Source: Amycolatopsis sp. CA-128772 (GTDB lineage: Bacteria; Actinomycetota; Actinomycetes; Mycobacteriales; Pseudonocardiaceae). Taken from it: a DNA stretch of 64,000 nucleotides. Under the pieces are notes generated by a model that was not told the origin of the DNA, searched no databases, and saw only the letters and a list, made by a program, of their open reading frames with translations. Below, piece by piece: positions 57,709 to 64,000 of the stretch; position 1 is the stretch's first letter, and the number at the start of each line of letters is the position of its first letter. A program made the translations under genes and the position numbers. The stretch is taken from positions 62,001 through 126,000 of the forward strand of contig NZ_PPHG01000078.1 of the NCBI RefSeq assembly GCF_002904295.1, written 5' to 3'.

Positions 57709-58510
57709 GCTGAGCGGGATCGCCATCGGCGTCACGGCCGAACGGCGAGCCGGCGACTTCATCGCGGCCCTCGAGCGCTACGGCGCCGACGTCCGCCACG
57801 CGCCGACGATCACCATCGTTCCGCTGGCCTCGGACCCTTCGTTGCGCGCCGGCACCGAGGCGGTGCTGGCGGCCCCGGTCGGCTTCACGGTCGTCACGAC
57901 GGGCGCGGGCTTCCGCGGCTGGCTCGACGCGGCCGAGGGCTGGGGCCTGCGCGACGGGCTGGTGACGGCATTGGGCCGGTCGCGGATCTACGCGCGCGGG
58001 CCGAAGGCCGTCGGCGCGGTCCGTGGCGTGGGCCTGCGGGAGTCCTTTTCGGCCGCATCGGAGTCGAACGCCGAGCTGTTCGGGGCGTTGGCGGCGGCCG
58101 GGGTCGGCGGTGAGCGGGTGGCGGTCCAGCTGCACGGGACGCCGCTGCCGGAGCACACGGACCCGCTGGTGCAGGCCGGGGCGGCGCTGGTCGAGGTGCA
58201 GCCGTACCGCTGGCATTCCCCGCCGGACGTGACCCCGGTGCACGACCTGATCGACGCGACCTTGGCGGGCGAGCTGGACGCACTGGCCTTCACCAGCGCC
58301 CCGGCGGCGGCCAACCTGCTGACGCTGGCGCGGTCGTATGGCCGCTACGAGGAGCTGCTCGCGGCCTTGCGCGGGCGGCTGGTGGTCGCGTGCGTGGGCC
58401 CGGTGACGGCGGCACCGCTGGAGGCAGCGGGCGTCGAGACGCTGCAGCCGGACCGCCAGCGCCTGGGCGCGCTGGTGAAGCTGCTGGTCACGAAGCTGGG
58501 GAAGGTGTAG
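57701..58510 (+). CDS. Uroporphyrinogen-III synthase-like protein (second HemD paralogue)
   Basis: This 269-residue protein is HemD-like throughout (GIAIGVTAERRAGDFIAALERYGADV, TTGAGFRGWLDAAEGWGL, SESNAELFGAL, AFTSAPAAANLLTLARSYGR, VVACVGPVTAAPLEAAGVETLQP). It is clearly a paralogue of the N-terminal domain of the operon's last gene, sharing GFRGWL and ARGPK segments, but without the DNA-binding tail. ATG 57701 overlaps the WYL gene by 8 nt. It may cyclise hydroxymethylbilane for siroheme or act in regulation. The housekeeping hemD is expected elsewhere in the genome. Confidence 0.88.
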   Translation: MGELSGIAIGVTAERRAGDFIAALERYGADVRHAPTITIVPLASDPSLRAGTEAVLAAPVGFTVVTTGAGFRGWLDAAEGWGLRDGLVTALGRSRIYARGPKAVGAVRGVGLRESFSAASESNAELFGALAAAGVGGERVAVQLHGTPLPEHTDPLVQAGAALVEVQPYRWHSPPDVTPVHDLIDATLAGELDALAFTSAPAAANLLTLARSYGRYEELLAALRGRLVVACVGPVTAAPLEAAGVETLQPDRQRLGALVKLLVTKLGKV

Positions 58511-58516
58511 CCCGGC

Positions 58517-58837
58517 TCAGAACAACGACGCCTCGGCTTCCGCCTCTCCGTCCGGCTTCCACCGGTACTTCCGCAGGTCCACGCGCTGGCCGTCAGCCAG
58601 CACGCCCTCCGCCCGCAGCCTCTCCAGCTGGTCGTGGACCAGGTGCGGCGCCGGGGTGCCGTTCGCGCGCAGGATCCGGTGCCACGGCAGGTCGTGCCCG
58701 TCCTCGGCCAGGATCGCGCCCACCATTCGCGGCGACGGGGCTCCGGCCAGGGCCGCGATGTCGCCGTACGTCGCCACCGTGCCGGCCGGTACCGACTCGA
58801 TGATCTCCCGCACCCGCTCGTGCAGAACGTCGTCCAT
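58517..58837 (-). CDS. Alkyltransferase-like protein (ATL) with Trp in place of the catalytic Cys
   Basis: The protein has 106 residues. It resembles the C-terminal domain of O6-alkylguanine-DNA alkyltransferase: VPAGTVATYGDIAALAGAPSPRMVGAIL. The active-site motif reads PWHRIL instead of PCHR. This substitution defines ATL proteins, which bind alkylated guanine and recruit nucleotide excision repair rather than transfer the alkyl group. It matches Rv3204 of M. tuberculosis in position before adnAB (recalled). ATG 58837 has CAGAGT 7 nt upstream on its strand. Confidence 0.92.
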   Translation of the reverse strand: MDDVLHERVREIIESVPAGTVATYGDIAALAGAPSPRMVGAILAEDGHDLPWHRILRANGTPAPHLVHDQLERLRAEGVLADGQRVDLRKYRWKPDGEAEAEASLF

Positions 58838-58961
58838 GCCGGACACTCTGCCGCACCCCACCGACACTTTCCGCAGCCGTCCGCCGCACCGGGTGTGTGC
58901 TTCGCCGTTGTCAAGCGTGCCGGTGCACCACCCGGGGGACCCGGCGTGGTTCCATCGCGGG

Positions 58962-61900
58962 GTGAACGGGAGGCGAACGGCGCAGGCGAACGCGCGGCTG
59001 GTGCGCACGCCGGTCACCGCCACACCCTCGTTCACCTGGGACGAAGGCGCGCGCCGCGTGCTCTCCGCGCCCGGGGGGTTCCTCCGCGTGCTCGGCGGGC
59101 CCGGCACCGGCAAGACAGCCCTGCTGGCCTCGGCCGCCACCCGCCGCATCGCCGAGGGCGCCGACCCGGAGAGCGTGCTCGTGCTCACCACGTCCCGCCG
59201 GTCCGCCGACGCCCTGCGCGCCGACATCACGCGACGGCTCACCGCCGACCCCGACCTGGCGCGGCCGCTGCCCCGGACCGTCCGCGAACCGCTCGTCCGG
59301 ACCGTGCACTCCTACGCCTACTCGCTGCTGCGGCTGGAAGCGATGGCCGAGGAACTCCCGCCGCCGCGCCTGCTCGCCGGGGCCGAGCAGGACGTCGTCG
59401 TCCGCGAACTGCTGGCCGGGGACCTGGACGAGGAAGCCGAGTACTGGCCCGAGCAGCTGCGGCCCGCCCTGATGGTCCCCGGGTTCGCCGAAGAGCTGCG
59501 TGACCTGCTGATGCGCGCCGCCGAACGCGGGCTCGGCCCGGAAGACCTCACCGAGCTGGGCCGCCGCCGTGGGCGCGAGGAATGGATCGCCGCCGGGCAG
59601 TTCTGGGCGCAGTACGAAGAGGTCACGCAGCTGCAGGGCGCGGGCGGCAACGCCCTCGGCGTCGCGAGCGCGCCCGCGCTGGACGCCGCCGAGCTCGTCA
59701 CCTCCGCGCTGCTGGCCCTCGAAGACGACGACGAGCTGCGCGAACGCGAGCGCACCCGCGTCCGGCACCTGTTCGTCGACGACGCCCACCACCTCGATCC
59801 GCTGCAGACCAGCCTGGTCCGGGTGATCGGGCACACCGCGGCCGAGTTCGTGGTGGCCGGCGACCCCGACCAGAACGTGTTCTCCTTCCGCGGCGCCGAC
59901 GCGCGCCTGTTCGCCGACGCCGACCCGGACGGCAGCCGGACCGTCACGCTCACCACCGCGCACCGGCTCGCCCCGGCCGTGCGGCTCGCGGTGGCCAAGA
60001 TCGGCGCGACGCTGCCGGGTGCGTCGCCGCACCGCAAGATCGTCCCGCCCCCGGGGGCGACGGGCGGGAACGTCCGCGTGCGCGTGATGCCGACCCCGGC
60101 CGCCGAGGCGAGCTGGATCGCCGACCAGCTCCGCCGCGCGCACCTCGTCGACGGCGTGCCGTGGTCGGAGATCGCGGTGCTCGTCCGGTCGCCGGCGCGC
60201 ACTTTCCTGGTGCTGCAACGTGCTTTGCGCGCGGCCGGCGTCCCGATCGGGTCGGCGACCGAAGAGCTGCCGCTGGCCCGCCAGCCCGCGGTGCGGCCGT
60301 TGCTGGCCGTGCTGAAACTCGCGCCGTCGCCCGACCTGCTCGACGTCGACCTCGCCGAAATGCTGCTGTCGTCCGCGCTCGGCGGCGCGGATCCGCTGGC
60401 GCTGCGGCGGTTGCGGCGCGGCCTGCGCCGCCTCGAACTGGCCGGCGGCGGCCAGCGGTCGAGCGACGAGCTGCTCGTGGAAGCGTTGCGCGGCGGCGAC
60501 ATCCTCGCCGGGCTGGCCGACGCCGAGGCCGAACCCGTGCGGCGCGTCGGCGGCCTGCTGCGCGTCACGCACCAGGCGGTGGCGCGCGGCGACGGCGTCG
60601 AGCAGGTGCTGTGGCAGCTGTGGCGGGAAAGCGGGCTGCAGGAGAAACTGCTGAAGCAGGTCGATCGGGGCGGATCGCTTGGCGCGCAGGCGGATCGCGA
60701 TCTCGACGCCGTCGTCGCGCTGTTCGACGCCGCGGGCCGGTACGTCGACCGGCTGCCCCGCGCGAGTGTCGCGTCCTTTGCGGACTACCTCGGCGCGCAA
60801 CGGATCGCCGGTGACACGCTGGCGCCGGCGGCCGTGCCGTCCGACGGCGTTTCGCTGCTCACCGCGCACGCCGCCGCCGGTCGCGAGTGGACGGTCGTCG
60901 CCGTCGCCGGCGTCCAGGAGGGCGCGTGGCCGGACCTGCGGCTGCGCGGATCCGTGCTGGGCGTGGAACGGCTGAAGGACCTGATGGCCGGCGTCGACGA
61001 CGACGCCGTGTCCCAGACCGCGCCGATCCTCGCCGAGGAGCGGCGCCTGTTCTACCTCGCGATGAGCCGGGCGAAGCAGACGCTGCTGGTCACGGCGGTG
61101 TCGGGGGAGGACGAGCAGCCGTCCCGGTTCCTCGACGACCTGGAGGAGAACGGCGCCGACGATGGCGGGCTCGACTCGCGGATGAAGCCGCCGGGCCGGT
61201 CGCTGGTGCTCGCCGAGCTGGTGGGGGAGCTGCGCGAGGTCGTCTGCGACGACAAGGCGGAGCCGGAACGCCGCCGCCGCGCGGCGAAGCAGCTGGCGCG
61301 GTTGGCCGAGGCGAAGGTGCCGGGCGCGCACCCGTCGACGTGGTACGGCCTGCTGCCGGCGTCCACCGACGAGCCGGTGCACCCGCCGGGCGACCTGATC
61401 CGGATCTCACCGTCCACAGTGGAAATTCTGGCGAAGTGCCCGCTGCGCTGGATGGTCGAGCGCCACGGCGGCAGCGACCCGGCGCAGCTGGCGGCGGTGA
61501 CCGGGACGCTGGTGCACGGGCTCGCGCAGGCCGTGGCGTCCGGCAGCACGGACGCCGAGCTGCAGGCCGCGCTGGACGAGGCTTGGGTGCGCGTCGACGC
61601 CGGCGCGCCGTGGTTCTCGCGGCGGGAGCGTAGGCGCGTCGAGCAGATGCTGCGCAACTTCACCACGTGGCTGGAGCAAAGCCGGGCGGAGCTCAAGGAA
61701 GCGGGAGTCGAGCAGGACATCGAGGTCGAGCTGCCGGTCGGGGGCTCGGACGAGGTCCGGGTGCTGCTGCGCGGGCGGGTCGACCGGGTGGAGCTGGACT
61801 CCTCGGGGCGGCCGGTGATCGTGGACATCAAGACGGGCAAGGTCCCGGTGTCCGGCGCGGAGGCGGAGGCGCACCCGCAGCTGGCGGCCTACCAGCTGGC

Positions 61901-62174
61901 CGTGCTGCTGGGCGCGATCGAGGGCCGGACGGAGGCGGGCGGCGCGCGGCTGGTGTACGTCGCGAAGGCGAACAACAAGACGGGTTCGACGGAACGGTCC
62001 CAGCCGCCGATGGACGAGGTGGCCGGCAAGCAGTGGCTGGAGCTGGTCCAGAAGGCGGCGGCCTCGGCGGCCGGGCCGGACTACCAGGCGCAGGAGAACC
62101 CGGACTGCGACCGGTGTCCCGCGCGCGGCTGCTGCCCGCTGCGCCCCGAAGGCCGTCAGGTGCCAGGCCCGTGA
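58962..62174 (+). CDS. adnA: AdnA: helicase-nuclease subunit with degenerate motor motifs
   Basis: This protein of about 1070 residues has a UvrD/PcrA-like N-terminal part: Walker A GGPGTGKTALL, motif II VDDAHHLDP in place of DExx, motif III VVAGDPDQNVFSFRGAD, and a late motif RRLFYLAMSRAKQTLLVTAV. The C-terminal RecB-like nuclease has GRVDRVELDSSGRPVIVDIKTGK, and Fe-S cysteines in AKCPLRW and CDRCPARGCC. With AdnB it forms the heterodimer that resects double-strand breaks in mycobacteria. The altered motif II agrees with AdnB being the lead motor there. GTG 58962 (VNGRRTAQANARLV) gives about the expected length; codons before it overlap the divergent ATL promoter. Confidence 0.92.
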   Translation: MNGRRTAQANARLVRTPVTATPSFTWDEGARRVLSAPGGFLRVLGGPGTGKTALLASAATRRIAEGADPESVLVLTTSRRSADALRADITRRLTADPDLARPLPRTVREPLVRTVHSYAYSLLRLEAMAEELPPPRLLAGAEQDVVVRELLAGDLDEEAEYWPEQLRPALMVPGFAEELRDLLMRAAERGLGPEDLTELGRRRGREEWIAAGQFWAQYEEVTQLQGAGGNALGVASAPALDAAELVTSALLALEDDDELRERERTRVRHLFVDDAHHLDPLQTSLVRVIGHTAAEFVVAGDPDQNVFSFRGADARLFADADPDGSRTVTLTTAHRLAPAVRLAVAKIGATLPGASPHRKIVPPPGATGGNVRVRVMPTPAAEASWIADQLRRAHLVDGVPWSEIAVLVRSPARTFLVLQRALRAAGVPIGSATEELPLARQPAVRPLLAVLKLAPSPDLLDVDLAEMLLSSALGGADPLALRRLRRGLRRLELAGGGQRSSDELLVEALRGGDILAGLADAEAEPVRRVGGLLRVTHQAVARGDGVEQVLWQLWRESGLQEKLLKQVDRGGSLGAQADRDLDAVVALFDAAGRYVDRLPRASVASFADYLGAQRIAGDTLAPAAVPSDGVSLLTAHAAAGREWTVVAVAGVQEGAWPDLRLRGSVLGVERLKDLMAGVDDDAVSQTAPILAEERRLFYLAMSRAKQTLLVTAVSGEDEQPSRFLDDLEENGADDGGLDSRMKPPGRSLVLAELVGELREVVCDDKAEPERRRRAAKQLARLAEAKVPGAHPSTWYGLLPASTDEPVHPPGDLIRISPSTVEILAKCPLRWMVERHGGSDPAQLAAVTGTLVHGLAQAVASGSTDAELQAALDEAWVRVDAGAPWFSRRERRRVEQMLRNFTTWLEQSRAELKEAGVEQDIEVELPVGGSDEVRVLLRGRVDRVELDSSGRPVIVDIKTGKVPVSGAEAEAHPQLAAYQLAVLLGAIEGRTEAGGARLVYVAKANNKTGSTERSQPPMDEVAGKQWLELVQKAAASAAGPDYQAQENPDCDRCPARGCCPLRPEGRQVPGP

Positions 62175-62190
62175 CCGCGACCACGAAAGC

Positions 62191-62212
62191 GGCACTTTCA
62201 CGTGAAAGTGCC
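62191..62212. repeat. CACGTG-centred palindrome (copy 2) between adnA and adnB
   Basis: The 22-bp perfect palindrome has the same core ACTTTCACGTGAAAGT and flanks GGC/GCC as the copy at 40057-40086. Here it lies between two genes of one operon, 14 nt before the adnB start. Confidence 0.85.
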
Positions 62213-62226
62213 CGCTGGGGGTGGGT

Positions 62227-64000
62227 GTGAGCCCGCTTCTCGTTGCCAATCCCGTCGAGCCCGCCGAACTCGCCGATGCGCTCGGCCTGCACCGGCCGAC
62301 GCCCGAGCAGGCCACCGTCATCGCCGCGCCCGTCGAACCTTCGCTCGTCGTCGCCGGGGCCGGGGCCGGGAAAACCGAAACCATGGCCGCGCGGGTCGTC
62401 TGGCTCGTCGCCAACGGGATCGTCAGCCCCGATCGCGTCCTCGGCCTGACCTTCACCCGGAAAGCCGCGCGCCAGCTCGGCGAACGCGTCCGCGCCAGGC
62501 TGCGTCGCCTCGCCGGGTCGGGCCTCCTCGACCGGCTCGACCCCACCGGCGGGCTGCGGTCCACTGTGGTCGCCGGCGAACCGACCGTCCTCACCTACCA
62601 CGCCTACGCCGGGCGCCTGCTCTCCGAACACGGCCTGCGCCTGCCGGTCCAGCCCGGGGTCCGGCTGCTGTCGGAAACTTCGTCGTGGCAGATCGCGCAC
62701 CGCGTGGTGTCCACTTGGGACAACGAGCTCGACACCGACCGGGTGCCGCCGACCGTGACCGCCGATCTGCTCGCGCTGGCCGGCGAACTCGGCGAACACC
62801 TCGTCTCGACCGAGCAGCTCGCCGACTACACGACCTGGCTGTGCCGCGTCATCGAAAACGCGCCGCGCGCCAAGGGGCAGCGGGCCGGGCTGCCGCAGAA
62901 GCTGACCGAAATCATGGCGGCGCAGCACTTCCGGCTCGCGCTGCTGCCGCTCGTCGACGACTACCACCGCCGCAAGCGCAACGAAGGCGCGCTGGACTTC
63001 GCCGACCAGATGTCGCTCGCCGCCCAGCTGGCCGGCGGGTACCCGTCGGTCGTGCGCGGCGAGCGGGAGCGCTACGGCGCCGTCCTGCTCGACGAGTACC
63101 AGGACACCGGGCACGCCCAGCGCGTGCTGCTGCGCGCGTTGTTCGGCGGCGTCGAGCACCCGCCGATGCCGGTCACCGCCGTCGGCGACCCGGCGCAGGC
63201 CATCTACGGCTGGCGCGGCGCCAGCGCGGCCAACCTGCCCCGGTTCACCACGGACTTCCCGCGCTTCGACGGCGAACGGCTCGTTCCCGCCCACGAATTC
63301 GGGCTGCTGACCAGTTTCCGCAACCCGCCGGAGATCCTGGACCTCGCGAACGCGATCGCCGAACCGCTGCGCGCCCGCGGCCTCGGCGTCGAACGGCTGC
63401 GGGCGCGCGAAGGCGCCGGGCCCGCGGACATCGCGTGCGCGCTGCTGCCGGACATCCGCGCCGAACGCGAGTGGGTCGCCGAGGCGGTCGCGCGGCGCTG
63501 GCACGCCCAGCAGGAGGGCACCGGCAAGCCGCCGACCGCCGCGGTGCTCGTGCGGCGCCGCGCCGACATGGCCCCGATCGCCGCCGAGCTGCGGGCGCGC
63601 GGGCTGCCGGTCGAGGTCGTCGGGCTCGGCGGCCTGCTGGACGAGCCCGAGGTCGCGGACCTCGTTTCGACGCTGAAGGTGCTCGCGGACCCGCTGTCCG
63701 GCAGTGCGGCGGCCCGGCTCCTGACCGGGTCGCGCTGGCGGCTCGCGGCCGCCGACGTCGCCGCGTTGTGGCGGCGGGCCGGGGAACTGTCGAGCCCGGA
63801 GAAGGCGGACACACCGGAGCTGGTCGTCGAGCGCGTCGAGCAGGCGGGGCTGATCGACGCCATCGACGAGCCGGGCGATCCGGCGCGGTATTCCGAGGAG
63901 GGGTACCGGCGGATCCGGCGGATCGGCTGGGAGCTGGCCGCGCTGCGGCGGCGGCTCGACCAGTCGCTGCCGGAGCTCGTCGCCGATGTCGAACGCACGA
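62227..64000 (+). CDS. adnB: AdnB: UvrD-like helicase-nuclease subunit, 3' end cut by window edge
   Basis: The first 591 codons are present. Walker A reads VVAGAGAGKTETM, motif Ia LTFTRKAARQLGERV, motif Ic VLTYHAYAG, motif II LLDEYQDTGHAQRVLL with intact DE, motif III AVGDPAQAIYGWRGAS and motif IV LLTSFRNP. It is thus the active superfamily 1 motor, in contrast to AdnA. The C-terminal nuclease and Fe-S domain lie beyond the window. GTG 62227 (VSPLLVANP) is the start that leaves the N-terminus intact; it is 52 nt after adnA and 14 nt after a palindrome. Confidence 0.93.
   Translation, partial: MSPLLVANPVEPAELADALGLHRPTPEQATVIAAPVEPSLVVAGAGAGKTETMAARVVWLVANGIVSPDRVLGLTFTRKAARQLGERVRARLRRLAGSGLLDRLDPTGGLRSTVVAGEPTVLTYHAYAGRLLSEHGLRLPVQPGVRLLSETSSWQIAHRVVSTWDNELDTDRVPPTVTADLLALAGELGEHLVSTEQLADYTTWLCRVIENAPRAKGQRAGLPQKLTEIMAAQHFRLALLPLVDDYHRRKRNEGALDFADQMSLAAQLAGGYPSVVRGERERYGAVLLDEYQDTGHAQRVLLRALFGGVEHPPMPVTAVGDPAQAIYGWRGASAANLPRFTTDFPRFDGERLVPAHEFGLLTSFRNPPEILDLANAIAEPLRARGLGVERLRAREGAGPADIACALLPDIRAEREWVAEAVARRWHAQQEGTGKPPTAAVLVRRRADMAPIAAELRARGLPVEVVGLGGLLDEPEVADLVSTLKVLADPLSGSAAARLLTGSRWRLAAADVAALWRRAGELSSPEKADTPELVVERVEQAGLIDAIDEPGDPARYSEEGYRRIRRIGWELAALRRRLDQSLPELVADVERT

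Noticed and set aside
58911..61382. 823-codon open frame antisense to adnA
   Set aside because: It is a mirror effect of G/C third-position bias. The composition is Arg/Gln/His-rich without domains, while the plus strand encodes recognisable helicase motifs.
1..64000. tRNA, rRNA, insertion sequence, prophage or att-site features
   Set aside because: No transposase, integrase or phage protein among the frames, and no cloverleaf or rRNA-like sequence noticed by eye. A covariance search would be needed to exclude small RNA genes.

Overview
The window is high-GC DNA (roughly 70% by eye) from an actinomycete of the Pseudonocardiaceae, most likely Amycolatopsis or a close relative. The reasons are strong G/C third-position bias, many GTG starts, several apparently leaderless genes with a TANNNT hexamer 6-7 nt before the start, a trehalose importer of mycobacterial type, AdnAB, and a nitrate-assimilation operon arranged as I remember the nas operon of Amycolatopsis mediterranei. 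Genus and synteny statements are from memory and were not checked by a search. There are no rRNA or tRNA genes, no insertion sequences, no prophage and no CRISPR array.

Region 1 (1-22.7 kb) follows the order of M. tuberculosis Rv1229c-Rv1239c with insertions. It holds mrp (cut by the left edge), a DUF1003 protein, a soluble MgtE-N/CBS protein, a DUF4190 protein, a general-stress-17M-like protein, the lpqY-sugABC trehalose importer and corA. Inserted genes include an APH-like kinase, a stomatin-like protein, an acyl-CoA dehydrogenase, a TetR/MFS efflux pair, a translationally coupled CPBP protease/histidine kinase/response regulator operon, an ECF sigma factor with a membrane partner, and a ParB-like/phosphoesterase pair. 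corA has an unusual leader with a short Pro-rich ORF and hairpins.

Region 2 (22.9-31.8 kb) is mixed: a MaoC hydratase, a DUF2332 protein, a Nudix hydrolase, a small membrane protein, a PH-domain protein, a PHP phosphoesterase, MarC, a secreted GH78-like rhamnosidase behind a LacI-type operator, a RecB-like Fe-S nuclease, and an Ala-rich membrane protein with 48-bp tandem repeats.

Between two convergent genes at 31.84-32.14 kb lies the most striking non-coding structure, two oppositely oriented arrays of about 21-bp repeats (core TCGCGTGA).

Region 3 (32.1-45.2 kb and 58.5-64 kb) follows Rv3212-Rv3201c: a beta-propeller protein, RhlE helicase, a ferritin-like protein, DUF3107, TetR, a DUF3152 metalloprotease, MoeZ, a TIGR02569 protein, an alkyltransferase-like protein, AdnA and AdnB (cut by the right edge). 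A TetR/AurF/hydrolase/DUF4873 group is inserted.

Region 4 (45.4-58.5 kb) interrupts that order. It contains a six-gene nitrate/nitrite assimilation operon (nitrate reductase, flavoprotein, transporter, NirB, NirD, HemD-winged helix), a DUF4097 gene, an AlkZ-like gene, a DUF3224 gene, and a WYL regulator coupled to a second HemD-like gene.
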